A stretch of 64,000 bases of DNA from Kiritimatiellia bacterium. GTDB lineage: Bacteria; Verrucomicrobiota; Kiritimatiellia; UBA8416; YA12-FULL-48-11. Where the stretch lies: NCBI GenBank assembly GCA_028716365.1, contig JAQUPZ010000004.1, positions 62,001 to 126,000 on the forward strand, read 5' to 3'. Positions 32,360-42,411 of this stretch are shown here, piece by piece. Made by a program: the position numbers and the translations under genes. Positions within the stretch are counted from its first letter, which is position 1, and each line of letters begins with the position of its first letter. The notes beneath the pieces were generated by a model that did not search any database, was not told the origin of the DNA, and saw only the letters and a list, made by a program, of their open reading frames with translations.

Positions 32360-32971
32360 CTACAGCCCAGATACCAAAGTTCCCGGGCGACGGAGGGCAA
32401 TACAGGGGCCAAGGATTTCTCTCAATACAACAGCTTTCCTGATTGATTCCCGTTTTATAAGTTCGTGAACAAGGTCTGCTCTAAACTGCGATGTTTCCCT
32501 GCGTATATGGACAGTGGCCGGTTTATCGTACCTATCACTGGCCATGGCAGGTTGGGGTACTTCTGGCGGAGGCGGCGGAGATGAAGCTAGAACCGGTTTG
32601 TTCGACTCCCGAATATCATAGGCAGATTCTACTGTTAGAACCTCCTTAATGACAGGAATCGAAACAGATTCTTGCGTCTTTATCTTCCGAACCTGCCGTT
32701 GTGATACAGGCAGTGGCAACGGAGGAGGCGCATCGTTTATTTCCGGTATTGGAATTTTACCCGAGAGACTTTCAAGAAACTTCTTCAGTTCATCCTCGGG
32801 TGCAGTGTAGCCGCCGCCATCCGATTGCTGTTGTCCCGGTTTTGAGATTCCAGGCTTGGCGCCTTTTGCAACCTTGATGATTTGCGCCAGGATGGCGATA
32901 ACAATAATCACCAGGGGAATTATGTCCCCACCGCCAGATGCTATATATGGATGATGAAACATAACCATCAT
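32360..32971 (-). CDS. Hypothetical membrane-anchored proline-rich protein
   Basis: A 203-residue protein with one membrane segment (IIPLVIIVIAILAQIIKVA), then a low-complexity proline-rich linker (APPPLPLPVSQR) and a charged C-terminal helix (FRADLVHELIKRESIRKAVVLREIL). It begins six bases after the floA stop and is probably the last gene of the nfeD-nfeD-floA operon. This suggests a membrane-scaffold accessory. It ends 15 bases from the convergent otsB. The family was not recognised. Confidence 0.7.
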   Translation of the reverse strand: MMVMFHHPYIASGGGDIIPLVIIVIAILAQIIKVAKGAKPGISKPGQQQSDGGGYTAPEDELKKFLESLSGKIPIPEINDAPPPLPLPVSQRQVRKIKTQESVSIPVIKEVLTVESAYDIRESNKPVLASSPPPPPEVPQPAMASDRYDKPATVHIRRETSQFRADLVHELIKRESIRKAVVLREILGPCIALRRPGTLVSGL

Positions 32972-32977
32972 TCACAT

Positions 32978-34009
32978 TTATTCAGAACGTTTTGGTTTGT
33001 TGTCCCGTTCGTCGCCTGCAATTGCCTTGCGCATTGAACTGTCGGCATCGATATTCTGCATTCTATAAAAATCCATAACTCCCAGATTACCTTCACGGAA
33101 TGCCTGAGCCATGGCACGAGGAACTTCAGCCTGGGCTTCTACAACCTTGGCCTGCATTTCCTGGACACGGGCCCTCATTTCCTGTTCCTGTGCTACTGCC
33201 ATGGCGCGGCGGCCTTCAGCCTCTGCCTGGCGCAGTTTCTTGTCGGCCTCTGCGCGTTCGGTTTCCAACATGGCGCCAACGTTTGCAATGTCACCGCTTG
33301 TAGTTCCTGCGACACTGAGATCAGCTATATCGATGGAAACAATCTCGAACGCAGTCTGGGAATCAAGGCCGCTTTCGAGGACTTTGCGGCTGATTTTATC
33401 AGGATGTTCAAGTACTTCTTTGTAAGTTGCAGATGAACCTATTGCGCTTACGATTCCCTGTCCAACACGGGCGATAATTGTGTCTTCACCGGCTCCACCA
33501 ACGAGCCGTTCGAGGTTAGTCCGTACCGTTACACGCGCTTTTACAACCATTCGAATACCATCTTTTGCAACGGCATCCAACATTGCGGGGCCACCTTTTT
33601 TGGGGTCAGGGCAGTCGATTACCTTTGGTATTACGCTTGTTCGAACAGCATCCAGCACGTCTCGACCTGCAAGGTCAATGGCCGTTGCACGCTGGAAATT
33701 AAGGTCAATGTTTGCCTTGTCGGCGGCGATAAGGGAACGTGCAACGTTGATGACATCACCACCAGCGAGGTAATGCGCCTCGAGCATATCGGTCGAAAGG
33801 TCGAGTCCGGCCTTGATTATACTTATGCGGGCATCAACAATGAGAGATGGCGGGACGTTCCTGAGTTTCATACCTATAAGCGAAAAGATAGACACTTTGG
33901 CACCAGCTGCCAATGCTTTGACCCATACCCTGAGGAACATGAAAATCACTATCACAAACGCTATTACCAGTATTACGCCAATGCCTGTAATGATCTGCAC
34001 TATGTTCAT
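32978..34009 (-). CDS. floA: Flotillin-like protein FloA
   Basis: A 343-residue protein of the UPF0365/FloA family. An N-terminal membrane segment ([19 protein letters not shown]) is followed by a conserved cytoplasmic SPFH-like core ([51 protein letters not shown]). The C-terminal region has EA-rich coiled helices ([33 protein letters not shown] in part). Known: FloA assembles into membrane foci that organise functional microdomains, usually encoded beside NfeD proteins. This is the case here, with nfeD genes immediately upstream on the same strand. Confidence 0.95.
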   Translation of the reverse strand: MNIVQIITGIGVILVIAFVIVIFMFLRVWVKALAAGAKVSIFSLIGMKLRNVPPSLIVDARISIIKAGLDLSTDMLEAHYLAGGDVINVARSLIAADKANIDLNFQRATAIDLAGRDVLDAVRTSVIPKVIDCPDPKKGGPAMLDAVAKDGIRMVVKARVTVRTNLERLVGGAGEDTIIARVGQGIVSAIGSSATYKEVLEHPDKISRKVLESGLDSQTAFEIVSIDIADLSVAGTTSGDIANVGAMLETERAEADKKLRQAEAEGRRAMAVAQEQEMRARVQEMQAKVVEAQAEVPRAMAQAFREGNLGVMDFYRMQNIDADSSMRKAIAGDERDNKPKRSE

Positions 34010-34029
34010 ACGATCTATCTCCTTGCTTT

Positions 34030-34509
34030 TTACTTCGCTGCCTCGACAACCACGCGGCTGCCATCAATTTTAATTACTGTAATTTTAATACCTTTTTCAA
34101 TCATTTCACCCTGGGTAACGACATCAATCCTCTTGCCGTTGATGGTGGCAAATCCAGCTGGTCTTAATTCGGATGCTGTTTCACCATCTTTGCCCAAAAG
34201 TTCACTGTAGTCGCTGGCTGATTTTGATGTCGAGAGATCCTTTCCAACGATTATTTTCATTCCTATTCGTGACGCCGGGAAATATTTCATCCAGATGATT
34301 ATTGTAATAACTGCGACTATGACGATACCTATCAGGGCGTATGTTCCGCCTATAACTCCAAAAGCGACATAACCTGTAATTACGGCGGCAAACAGGGCTA
34401 TTCCACCGATAGTTCCGAGAATAGCACCCGGGGTATACAATTCAGCCCCGATCAGGATCAAGCCCGTAACTACAAAAATAATGAACAGATTCACAGATGT
34501 GTTAGGCAT
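34030..34509 (-). CDS. NfeD-family membrane protein with OB-fold tail
   Basis: A 159-residue protein. Three hydrophobic spans ([55 protein letters not shown]) are followed by a soluble OB-fold domain ([28 protein letters not shown]). Known: short NfeD proteins partner FloA or stomatin-like proteins. It sits 20 bases upstream of floA and 9 bases after the long NfeD gene, so all three are one operon. Confidence 0.9.
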   Translation of the reverse strand: MPNTSVNLFIIFVVTGLILIGAELYTPGAILGTIGGIALFAAVITGYVAFGVIGGTYALIGIVIVAVITIIIWMKYFPASRIGMKIIVGKDLSTSKSASDYSELLGKDGETASELRPAGFATINGKRIDVVTQGEMIEKGIKITVIKIDGSRVVVEAAK

Positions 34510-34518
34510 TGTTTTTCC

Positions 34519-35925
34519 TTAAACCTTTCTTTCCACAACTATACGGTTTCCATGGGTTTCGGCAATTATAATTCTTGTGTCTTTTTCTAAGAACTCCCCG
34601 CGTGTTACGACGTCAAGCCTTTTACCGGCAAAGACGGCCGTACCGCTTGGGCGCAGTTCGGAAAGGGCAACCCCCTCCGTACCCACAAGGCTTGCGGTAT
34701 CTTCACTTGATGCATGGAACCCATCATGCCTGTTTTCCGATATAAGAAGCATAAGGTTTTGGAAGGCCTTGGTTTCCGGCAAGAACCGCGCAAGCAACCA
34801 GGCTATGACAAAAGTGGCAATGATTTGTATACCGAGTTTTGAGATCGCACCGGGCATTCTTTTGAAATCGGGCTGCCACGGAACTCCGGGATAATGACCA
34901 GCCATAGCCATGAGAAGCGACATGAAAATCAGGAGAGTGCCAATAGCTCCGGGAAGTATTGTACCTGGAAAGAAGAATACTTCTGATGCCAGGAGTAGAA
35001 TTCCGAGCATAAACAGCACCAGTTCCCACATACCCGCTAAACCAGCTATGTGATAACCCCAGAACCAGATTGCAAGAAGTATGACACCTATTATACCGGG
35101 AAGAACAACGCCGGGTGTTTTGAATTCGATGTACAGTCCCAGAAGCCCGCCCATCAGAAACAGTGCTGAAAACATTTCGATATACCGGGCAATTTTTTCG
35201 GCAGCATCCACCTTCAAGGTAACTATCCTACTCTTCGGGTGGCCGATTTTGTCAAGTAAACCAGCAAGGTTCTCGACTGTTCCTTTGGAAAGGAGTGACC
35301 GTTTTTTACCATCTTTACCGACGAGACGCTCAGCCTCGACATTTGTCAGGGTAAGTATCTGGTTGGACGGACAGATTACCTCATTTTCTATCTTGTATTC
35401 CGGACCACGTCGCACCATTGCCTCCGCCAACTTGGGATCATGATTCTTACGTTGGGCGGTAGTCCTTATGAGTCCTGACACATACGACACCATTTTTTCT
35501 TCGATTGCCGCTGGCATTTCCTGGGGGGCGCCAATGGGTGACATCAGGAGCGGCATGGCATCGCCAATATTACTGCCGGGCGCCATGTATATTTCATCCG
35601 TGGCGAGAGATATTATTGCGCCGGCTGATATCGCCCTCGGATTGACGAATGTATAGGTCTTGATTTTGGTGTTTGCAATTATGGCAATGATATCTTCCGC
35701 GGCATCCACGCGGCCACCGGGTGTATTCATGTCGAAGATAATTGCAGAGGCTCCCTCGGAAACCGCCTCGTCAACACCACGGCGTATAACATAGACCAGC
35801 CCGCGTTCAATCATATCTTTTACAGGAATTACATATACAACATCCTTCTTCGATTCCGCTTGCACAGGTATCAGCAGAACAAGGCACAAAAACACCAGCA
35901 TTAATGTAAAAATGAATGGTTTCAT
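34519..35925 (-). CDS. NfeD-family membrane serine protease (ClpP-like domain, TM bundle, OB tail)
   Basis: A 468-residue protein. A signal segment (FIFTLMLVFLCLVLLIPVQA) leads into a ClpP-like domain with DMNTPGGRVDAAEDI and FVNPRAISAGAIISLA, in which the serine of ISAG is the likely nucleophile. Residues 250-400 carry four or five membrane spans. The C-terminal OB domain repeats the GTEGVALSELRPSGTAVFAGKRLDVV pattern of the shorter NfeD. Known: the archaeal homologue cleaves stomatin. Here it may process or control FloA. It starts 10 bases from the divergent end of the region before the FolM-like gene. Confidence 0.92.
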   Translation of the reverse strand: MKPFIFTLMLVFLCLVLLIPVQAESKKDVVYVIPVKDMIERGLVYVIRRGVDEAVSEGASAIIFDMNTPGGRVDAAEDIIAIIANTKIKTYTFVNPRAISAGAIISLATDEIYMAPGSNIGDAMPLLMSPIGAPQEMPAAIEEKMVSYVSGLIRTTAQRKNHDPKLAEAMVRRGPEYKIENEVICPSNQILTLTNVEAERLVGKDGKKRSLLSKGTVENLAGLLDKIGHPKSRIVTLKVDAAEKIARYIEMFSALFLMGGLLGLYIEFKTPGVVLPGIIGVILLAIWFWGYHIAGLAGMWELVLFMLGILLLASEVFFFPGTILPGAIGTLLIFMSLLMAMAGHYPGVPWQPDFKRMPGAISKLGIQIIATFVIAWLLARFLPETKAFQNLMLLISENRHDGFHASSEDTASLVGTEGVALSELRPSGTAVFAGKRLDVVTRGEFLEKDTRIIIAETHGNRIVVERKV

Positions 35926-35987
35926 TGCAGGGTATTATGCATTATTCTATTTTTAATTTCCAGATTAAACTAAGATATGGAGCAATA

Positions 35988-36773
35988 GTGAATCTAAAGG
36001 ATAAAACGGCATTGGTGACCGGTGGAGCGGTGAGAATAGGACGCGCCATCTGCGAAGCGCTTGCTGCCAGGGGTTGTCATATTATCATCCACTGTAATCG
36101 GTCGGCAAATGAAGCAAGTGAACTCGCCGTACGGCTGAAGGGAAAGGGTGTCAAAGCGGTAATTGTTCGCGGTGATTTATCATCTATGGAAGGATGCCGC
36201 AAAGTGATTACAAGTGCTATTAAGAAATCCGGGAATATTGATATTTTAGTGAATAACGCGGCTATTTTCCATAAAGACAGTTTGATGTCTGCCACGACCG
36301 GTAATTTCAAGAAAGAGATGGAGGTGAATTTTCTGGCTCCGGCAATCCTGACGAAAGAATTTGCAAATAAAATAATAAGCCAAAGGAAAAAAAACAAAGT
36401 CCTGACGGGGAAAATCATCAATCTTCTTGACCGGAGAATTACCAGTACGGAAGCTGGATGTTTACCATATCTTATTTCTAAAAAAATGCTCGCGGAATTT
36501 ACAAAATGTTCAGCTCTTGAACTGGCACCTTATATTTCGGTCAATGGTGTAGCTCCCGGTGCAGTGTTGGCACCTGCCTGGAAAAAGAAACCGACAAAAA
36601 GGGGACATGGAGAAGCGGAAAAAACAAGGGATTTGGCAGGTAATATCCCGTTGGGAAAACGGTGTCTCCCCGGGGATGTCGCGAGGGCTGTTATTTTTCT
36701 GCTTGAAGAAGATGGTATAACCGGCCAGATGCTTTTTGTTGATGGGGGACAGCATTTACTGGGTAATGTCTAG
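35988..36773 (+). CDS. FolM/pteridine-reductase-like short-chain dehydrogenase
   Basis: A 261-residue SDR from GTG 35988, with GGAG six bases upstream; the track start 35916 overlaps the divergent nfeD gene. The cofactor motif TGGAVRIGRAIC has the RIG variant typical of pteridine reductases (FolM, PTR1). NNAA and the catalytic YLISK (tyrosine, lysine) follow, and FVDGGQHL is near the C-terminus. Known: these enzymes reduce dihydrofolate or dihydromonapterin with NADPH. The folB gene 21 bases downstream supports a folate or pterin role. The alternative is a general SDR. Confidence 0.84.
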   Translation: MNLKDKTALVTGGAVRIGRAICEALAARGCHIIIHCNRSANEASELAVRLKGKGVKAVIVRGDLSSMEGCRKVITSAIKKSGNIDILVNNAAIFHKDSLMSATTGNFKKEMEVNFLAPAILTKEFANKIISQRKKNKVLTGKIINLLDRRITSTEAGCLPYLISKKMLAEFTKCSALELAPYISVNGVAPGAVLAPAWKKKPTKRGHGEAEKTRDLAGNIPLGKRCLPGDVARAVIFLLEEDGITGQMLFVDGGQHLLGNV

Positions 36774-36794
36774 CAGACGGGAAAGGAGTATCCT

Positions 36795-37145
36795 ATGGAT
36801 AAGATGCTGATAAAAGGCCTGGTGTTGGAGTGTATTATCGGAACGAAACCGATCGAACGTAAAAAAAAGCAGAAGCTAATTATTGATATTATTCTGGAGT
36901 TAGATCTGAAACCGGCAGCTAAAAGTGACAATCTTGCTGACACAGTTAATTACAAGACATTAGCAAAGGAAATCATCGCGCTGGTAACCAATAGTCGATT
37001 CTTCCTGATTGAGCGCCTGGCGGACAGGATAGCGTCTACATGCCTTAAAAACCGGCGGGTAAAGTGTGTGACAGTAAATGTGGGGAAACCAGGGGCGCTT
37101 AACAAGGCACAAAATGTGGCCGTGGAAATAACGAGGAAGAGGTAG
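36795..37145 (+). CDS. folB: Dihydroneopterin aldolase
   Basis: A 116-residue FolB-type enzyme that converts dihydroneopterin to 6-hydroxymethyl-dihydropterin in folate synthesis. Signatures: MLIKGLVLECIIGTKPIERKK at the start and DTVNYKTLAKEI, the FolB D-x-x-NY box, near residue 50. FFLIERLADRIA and VTVNVGKPGAL follow. AAAGGAG supports the ATG. It is cotranscribed with the SDR upstream. Confidence 0.9.
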   Translation: MDKMLIKGLVLECIIGTKPIERKKKQKLIIDIILELDLKPAAKSDNLADTVNYKTLAKEIIALVTNSRFFLIERLADRIASTCLKNRRVKCVTVNVGKPGALNKAQNVAVEITRKR

Positions 37146-37154
37146 AAGTATTGC

Positions 37155-37178
37155 GAGTACGATCAGGATTACGACAAG
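37155..37178 (+). repeat. Short hexamer repeat (4 units) before a start codon
   Basis: GAGTAC, GATCAG, GATTAC and GACAAG lie directly ahead of the Mur-ligase start codon. GATCAGGATTACGA is shared exactly with the longer array at 20751-20816. The segment occupies the place where a ribosome site would be expected. Confidence 0.65.
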
Positions 37179-37181
37179 ATC

Positions 37182-38507
37182 ATGAACAGGGGTGATAAAA
37201 GACATTATCATTTTGTCGGTGTGGCCGGAGTCGGGATGAGTGCCATTGCACAGGTGGCATTGGAGCAGGGTAACACAGTGACCGGTTCGGACCGTGATAA
37301 TGATGCAGGAGAAGCGCTTGATGTAATTCGAAAGCTCCGGATAGCCGGCGTGAAATTTGTGCCACAAGATGGAACCGGGGTAAATAAAAAGACAGCAGGT
37401 GTGGTTGTAAGTACCGCGATCGAAAAGGATAATCCCGATGTTCTTGCAGCTGAGCGGCTGGGAATACCTTTGATCCACCGCTCCGGGATGCTTGCCAAGT
37501 TTCTTGATGGAACCAGTTGCATTGCCATAACGGGAACCTCAGGAAAGAGTACCGTTACAGGCATGATAGGGTGGATCCTTGATCAACTCGGTGCAGACCC
37601 TGTAGTGGTGAATGGCGCACCCATTCTTAACTGGGTCGATGAAAAAACGGTGGGGAATGTAAGGTACGGTTCGTCAAATTTATGGGTAGTTGAGGCAGAT
37701 GAAAGTGACAAATCCCTTCTGAAATACCATCCCGACTGGGCTGTAATAACCAATGTCTCAAAAGACCATTTCGCGTTGGATGAGACATTGGAATTATTCA
37801 AGACCTTTTCAAGGCAGGTCAAGAAAGGGAGAGTCAGCATCATTGACCAGCCTGACCTGTTGCGATCTTTTAATCCACAGATAGCTGTCGGGCATAGCAA
37901 TTTTGTTTATAAGGACATTGAATTTGTTGTTCCTGTCGCTGGTAAACACAATGCAGAAAACGCATTTTTCGCCGTGATGCTGTGTGAACGTCTGGGATTT
38001 CCATTGGATCAAATCAGGAAAGCGTTGATTTCGTTCAAGGGAATCCAACGGCGCCTGGAGATGATTGGCGAAGCAAGGGGCATTACAGTTATTGATGACT
38101 ATGGGCACAACCCTGTAAAGATCAAGGCGGCATGGCTGGCTGTGGAACAAGCGCGCAAGAAAGTTATTGGCGTATGGCGGCCTCACGGTTATCGACCGCT
38201 TGTAACAATGATGGATGAATTAGTATCGGTTTTTACTGAAATTTGCAGGCCTTCGGATTGCCTTTTCATTATGCCGGTTTATGATGCAGGCGGGACTGCA
38301 GATCGGAGCATAAAGTCTGAGAAACTGGTTGAACTTTTGCGTAACAAAAATATTCCTGCATCATATTCTCCTGATGTTGATGGATTGATTGCCAAGATAA
38401 GTGATGTTGCAGTAGAGGGTGATGTGGTTATAGTCATGGGGGCAAGAGATCCGTATTTGCCTCAAATGGCGCGGAGAATACTCAAATCTATCAGAACGCG
38501 AGAATAA
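37182..38507 (+). CDS. MurC/Mpl-like Mur ligase family protein
   Basis: A 441-residue ATP-dependent amino acid ligase. The N-terminal Rossmann motif HFVGVAGVGMSAIAQVA matches MurC. The ATP loop is ITGTSGKSTVTGM. VEADESDKSLLKY and TNVSKDHFALDE are further Mur motifs. The late motif reads VIDDYGHNP, where MurC and Mpl normally have DYGHHP, so one histidine is replaced. Likely role: adding L-alanine (MurC) or a recycled tripeptide (Mpl) to UDP-MurNAc; the choice is not clear from sequence. It stands alone, far from any dcw cluster, which favours a recycling or accessory ligase. No ribosome site is seen; a hexamer repeat precedes the ATG. Confidence 0.85.
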   Translation: MNRGDKRHYHFVGVAGVGMSAIAQVALEQGNTVTGSDRDNDAGEALDVIRKLRIAGVKFVPQDGTGVNKKTAGVVVSTAIEKDNPDVLAAERLGIPLIHRSGMLAKFLDGTSCIAITGTSGKSTVTGMIGWILDQLGADPVVVNGAPILNWVDEKTVGNVRYGSSNLWVVEADESDKSLLKYHPDWAVITNVSKDHFALDETLELFKTFSRQVKKGRVSIIDQPDLLRSFNPQIAVGHSNFVYKDIEFVVPVAGKHNAENAFFAVMLCERLGFPLDQIRKALISFKGIQRRLEMIGEARGITVIDDYGHNPVKIKAAWLAVEQARKKVIGVWRPHGYRPLVTMMDELVSVFTEICRPSDCLFIMPVYDAGGTADRSIKSEKLVELLRNKNIPASYSPDVDGLIAKISDVAVEGDVVIVMGARDPYLPQMARRILKSIRTRE

Positions 38508-38516
38508 CTGCACCGA

Positions 38517-39530
38517 TTATTCAGCCTCAGCGGTGATGTCTTTCCTTGCATCATAACCGGTCTTGTAAACAAACACTATATATACAACTCCTCCCACAAG
38601 TGCCCAGAAAAGTGTTGAAAGATAAACCAGGAGTGAGAGGGCCAGTGCAGTTGCTGATGGTATATTTAGTGCGCCGAGAAGGAAAATTGCCGCACCTTCA
38701 CGCATGCCCAATCCACCTGGAGTGATTGGCAAAGCTGCAATGGCGTTGATAACCGGGAAAACCGTCAAATAATCGACATAATTCAGCTGAACTTTAAGGG
38801 ATAAGCCGAAAAAGAAGGCAACCCCGATAAAAATGACATGGTTAAGGAGGGACAATACAATTGTATTTCTGAGTACACCGGGATAATTGATACACACGTG
38901 GAAGGCATTATATGCTTTTGTAATGATCTTACCCAATCTGGTTTTCTGTTCCAGTTTTGAGAAGAACGACCATTTCTCCAGTAAATTTCGTTTAAATACG
39001 ATGAATGAACCCGCAAGAGTAATTCCCAGTAACACAAGATTGAATACCAGCGCCACTCTTGTTTCTTTATAAGCAAGAAAGAATTTGAGACGTGTAATCA
39101 TTATCGCGATAGAGAGTATTATAAGTGCGACAAGTCCGATAATTCTATCGATGAAAACCGTTGAGACCACCTCTGTTTTCTTGTCAGGCACTTCTCTCGC
39201 CACGTATATGGCTTTTATCAAATCACCGCTCGTTGCGCCCGGCATGAATGAACTGAAAAAATGGCCTATGAAATAGAGAATTAACGTGCGTGGAAAAGTC
39301 AGATGAACATTCTGGGCCTTCAACAAAATAACCCAGCGGGTGGTGCATATTACGAGGCACAATAGATACAACGCAGTTCCAAAAACCAGAAAATGCCAGT
39401 TATCTGCAGCCGATTGGATCGCGATCTTGAAATCGGTAATTTTTCCGCTATGTGCTATCTTGATAAAAAAAAAGGTAATTAATCCAATACCGAGTGCGAG
39501 CTGAACAAGGGTAATTAACTTTTTTTTCAT
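38517..39530 (-). CDS. Lysylphosphatidylglycerol synthase/flippase-like membrane protein (UPF0104)
   Basis: A 337-residue protein from ATG 39530, next to the stop of rmd; the track start overlaps that gene. About eight membrane spans with the family segments RWVILLKAQNVHLTFPRTL, HFFSSFMPGATSGDLIKA and ALPITPGGLGMREGAAIFLLG identify the UPF0104 family. These proteins are flippases or dispensers of glycolipid or lysyl-PG type. As the last gene of the GDP-deoxyhexose operon it may move a lipid-linked sugar. It ends 10 bases from the convergent Mur ligase. Confidence 0.88.
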   Translation of the reverse strand: MKKKLITLVQLALGIGLITFFFIKIAHSGKITDFKIAIQSAADNWHFLVFGTALYLLCLVICTTRWVILLKAQNVHLTFPRTLILYFIGHFFSSFMPGATSGDLIKAIYVAREVPDKKTEVVSTVFIDRIIGLVALIILSIAIMITRLKFFLAYKETRVALVFNLVLLGITLAGSFIVFKRNLLEKWSFFSKLEQKTRLGKIITKAYNAFHVCINYPGVLRNTIVLSLLNHVIFIGVAFFFGLSLKVQLNYVDYLTVFPVINAIAALPITPGGLGMREGAAIFLLGALNIPSATALALSLLVYLSTLFWALVGGVVYIVFVYKTGYDARKDITAEAE

Positions 39531-39534
39531 TTTC

Positions 39535-40452
39535 TCAGTATTCCGAAAGAATGTCTTTGAGCGTCTTTGCCAGAGGGATTTGCGGTTTCCAGCCAGTATC
39601 ATTCTGAATTCTTATGATGTCCAGCAGTGGTGATGAATCAGTTGGACGGAAACGTTCTTTGTCAATTACTACTTCCGGCCTGATGTTTGCGAGATTACAA
39701 AGTTCATCAAAAACTGTTCTGATGGTCTGCAGATTATTCGATGATATGTTATACGCTTTGCAGGGTTGTCCTTTTTCGAGAAGCAAACGATAAGCCGACA
39801 CTACATCACGAACATCAGTGAAATCCCGAGTACTTTCCATGTTACCTGCATGTATACAGTTGGTCGTCCCGCTTTTTGCCATTTTTTTTAATTGCTGAGC
39901 AAACGATGCTATGGCGAATTCCGGCGATTGACCGGGCCCTATGTGATTATTCGGTCTTGCGGTCATGGCGTGCATGTTGTGCTGTTGTGCATATTCAATA
40001 GTGGCCATATCAGCCGCTGCCTTTGAAATTGCATACATCCCGGAGGGATTCAGTGGGGAATCTTCCCTGAGGGGAAGGTCAGATGCGGATGTCCCATATA
40101 CATGGGCAGTTGAAAGTACTAATATCCTTGCAGAAGGTGCATTCTTCCTGAAGGCTTCCAGGACATTCAGTGTACCGACAACATTGACCGCGAACATCTT
40201 TGGTGCATTGTTTTTTCCGGAAGGCGCAAAAGAAATAGCGCCGAGATGAACACATGCATCAGGCTTTGTGGAAGCTATAATCCTGTTGGTGAAATCAACG
40301 TCCAGAAGATCCCCTGTATACTGCCGCTCAATACCGTTTAAAGGAGAGCGGAAAACCAAATCACACGCAATAATATCATGACCATTTGCTGAAAGTTCAT
40401 TAATCAGGTGCCGTCCAACGAATCCACCTGCACCTGTAACAAGAACTCGCAT
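39535..40452 (-). CDS. rmd: GDP-6-deoxy-D-lyxo-4-hexulose (Rmd-type) reductase
   Basis: A 305-residue extended SDR from ATG 40452, with AAAGGAAAC upstream. VLVTGAGGFVGRHLI is the NAD(P) motif. The catalytic tyrosine is in MYAISKAAADM. HVYGTSASDLPLRED is like the RmD subfamily. Reaction inferred: reduction of GDP-4-keto-6-deoxy-mannose to GDP-rhamnose (or a related 6-deoxy sugar). The match is strengthened by the gmd gene directly upstream, 40 bases away. It could be a GDP-fucose-type epimerase in principle, but the sequence lacks the WcaG features I would expect. Confidence 0.8.
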   Translation of the reverse strand: MRVLVTGAGGFVGRHLINELSANGHDIIACDLVFRSPLNGIERQYTGDLLDVDFTNRIIASTKPDACVHLGAISFAPSGKNNAPKMFAVNVVGTLNVLEAFRKNAPSARILVLSTAHVYGTSASDLPLREDSPLNPSGMYAISKAAADMATIEYAQQHNMHAMTARPNNHIGPGQSPEFAIASFAQQLKKMAKSGTTNCIHAGNMESTRDFTDVRDVVSAYRLLLEKGQPCKAYNISSNNLQTIRTVFDELCNLANIRPEVVIDKERFRPTDSSPLLDIIRIQNDTGWKPQIPLAKTLKDILSEY

Positions 40453-40492
40453 ACGGTTGTTTCCTTTGTACCGGGTTTTAATGAGCGTCCCG

Positions 40493-41470
40493 TCAATAAC
40501 TGTTGTTTTTCTCTCTTGCAACTCTTTCCAGATCGGCGTCGACCATCATCGTTACAAGTCCTGCGAAATCTACCCTTGGTTTCCACTTGAGTACTTTTCT
40601 TGCTTTTGTGCTGTTGCCCAACAGGTGTTCAACTTCTGCAGGACGGATAAAGCGGGGATCGGTGACAACATATTTTTTCCAGTTCAATCCGACATGATCG
40701 AATGCCAGCTGGATAAGTTCTTTTACAGAATGAGCAATACCAGTAGCGATCACGTAATCATCCGGCTGTTTCTGCTGAAGCATCAGCCACATGGCTTCAA
40801 CATAATCACCCGCAAAACCCCAATCCCTCTTTGAATTGAGATTACCCATGCGCAATTCTTTTTGGAGTCCCATTTTGATCCTGGCAACACCGTCGGTTAC
40901 CTTGCGCGTAACAAATTCAAGCCCACGCCGCGGACTCTCGTGATTAAACAGGATTCCCGACACGGCAAACAGGTCATAACTTTCACGATAGTTTACGGTT
41001 ATGTAGTGACCGAAAACTTTTGATACACCGTAAGGACTTCGAGGGTAAAAAGGTGTCAATTCGTTCTGTGGCATTTCGCGAACCTTGCCGAACATTTCAC
41101 TGCTTGAGGCTTGATAGAATTTTGCCCGAGGTGATGATTTCCGCATTGCTTCGAGTATACGAGTCACACCCATGGCAGTAAATTCACCTGTGAGAATGGG
41201 TTGACTCCATGATGTTGGAACAAATGACATTGCAGCCAGGTTGTATATTTCATCGGGTTTTACTGTTGAAAGCATATCGATCAGGGAAAGTTCGTCGAGA
41301 AGGTCAGCCTGGTGCAGGGTTATTTTGTCGATTAAATGGGAGATACGTTCAAATTTTTCAGTACTTGATCTCCTGACCATGCCATGGACTTTATAGCCTT
41401 TACTCAATAGAAACTCGGCAAGGTATGATCCGTCCTGACCAGTTATACCTGTTATCAAAGCTTTTTTCAT
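40493..41470 (-). CDS. gmd: GDP-mannose 4,6-dehydratase
   Basis: A 325-residue Gmd from ATG 41470, with AGGGAAGAG upstream. [18 protein letters not shown] is the typical start. [16 protein letters not shown] and [12 protein letters not shown] follow, and the catalytic [19 protein letters not shown] segment is present with EMFGKV. It converts GDP-mannose to GDP-4-keto-6-deoxy-mannose, the precursor of GDP-rhamnose or GDP-fucose. A phosphomannomutase at 49869 may supply GDP-mannose. It lies 10 bases after the isomerase-like gene in the same operon. Confidence 0.95.
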   Translation of the reverse strand: MKKALITGITGQDGSYLAEFLLSKGYKVHGMVRRSSTEKFERISHLIDKITLHQADLLDELSLIDMLSTVKPDEIYNLAAMSFVPTSWSQPILTGEFTAMGVTRILEAMRKSSPRAKFYQASSSEMFGKVREMPQNELTPFYPRSPYGVSKVFGHYITVNYRESYDLFAVSGILFNHESPRRGLEFVTRKVTDGVARIKMGLQKELRMGNLNSKRDWGFAGDYVEAMWLMLQQKQPDDYVIATGIAHSVKELIQLAFDHVGLNWKKYVVTDPRFIRPAEVEHLLGNSTKARKVLKWKPRVDFAGLVTMMVDADLERVAREKNNSY

Positions 41471-41480
41471 TCTCTTCCCT

Positions 41481-42407
41481 TTAATTGTTGATGGGCATGT
41501 TCCATGCCTCACTTACTGCTTTTCGTCCTTCCACGATATCGATTGCCGGCAATCCTGGCGCCGGTTCAAAAACAAGAACAGTATCAGAATGAATAGCGTT
41601 TTTAAAGTCCTGAAAAACGATTTTTCCGTTCGGTGGCATAACATGATCATAGGCAGGCGGAATGACATCATGAATGTGCATACCGACAAGTCGCGGACTA
41701 AGTTTTTCAAACCAGCGTTTATGGCCTATGAAACCAAGGTTCTGCCTTATCTGGCCATGTCCCATGTCATGCCAATAACCGATTAAGGGGGTATCAAAGC
41801 GCGTAAATATCTCCTCCATTTCCGTTTCGCTTGGAATGGATTCCCATGAAGGCAGATTTTCAATACCAATCCGCATTCCCGCCTGTGTAAGTGCAGGCAT
41901 TATATTTTCAAGTGACCTGTAAAGCTGATCAAGATGTTCCTGAACTTTCTTGTCTCTCTGCATCATCAACTTGAGCTTAATTTTATCGTAGGACGGCGTA
42001 TACTGTTTATTCTGTTCACACATCTCAATTAACTCGTGCGTCAGATGCTTCATATCAACATTACCGCAATGGACGACAACTGCTTTTGCCCCCATCTCAG
42101 CCGCGAAATCAATGGTCCGTTTTGTGTGAATAACGGCACTTTCCCTTGTCCTGTTATCGAGGCTTGTCAGAGGGAATATTTCCGGATGTCCATAAGGAGC
42201 GCCTATCGGAACGGGACAGAAATTGTGAATACTTGAAATCTGGATAGCCTTCTGTTCGACCATTTTTTTTATGCCTGGTACGAGATCGATAGTAGTATCA
42301 TATCCCAATTCGACAGTATTGAATCCGAGGGCCATGATTTGTTCAATCATTTCCTCGCCCGATTTGCTTCGGCCAGCAATCCAATGAGTTGAAATAGAGA
42401 ACGGCAT
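41481..42407 (-). CDS. Sugar phosphate isomerase/epimerase-like TIM-barrel protein
   Basis: A 308-residue protein of the xylose-isomerase-like TIM-barrel family. Barrel signature segments include [51 protein letters not shown] and VGMHIHDV, whose histidines and acids probably bind a divalent metal. The substrate is unknown; sugar or inositol conversion is a fair guess. It heads the operon gmd-rmd-flippase. Its ATG is only five bases after the rpsU terminator, so read-through or a weak internal promoter must drive it. Confidence 0.85.
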   Translation of the reverse strand: MPFSISTHWIAGRSKSGEEMIEQIMALGFNTVELGYDTTIDLVPGIKKMVEQKAIQISSIHNFCPVPIGAPYGHPEIFPLTSLDNRTRESAVIHTKRTIDFAAEMGAKAVVVHCGNVDMKHLTHELIEMCEQNKQYTPSYDKIKLKLMMQRDKKVQEHLDQLYRSLENIMPALTQAGMRIGIENLPSWESIPSETEMEEIFTRFDTPLIGYWHDMGHGQIRQNLGFIGHKRWFEKLSPRLVGMHIHDVIPPAYDHVMPPNGKIVFQDFKNAIHSDTVLVFEPAPGLPAIDIVEGRKAVSEAWNMPINN

Positions 42408-42411
42408 AAGT

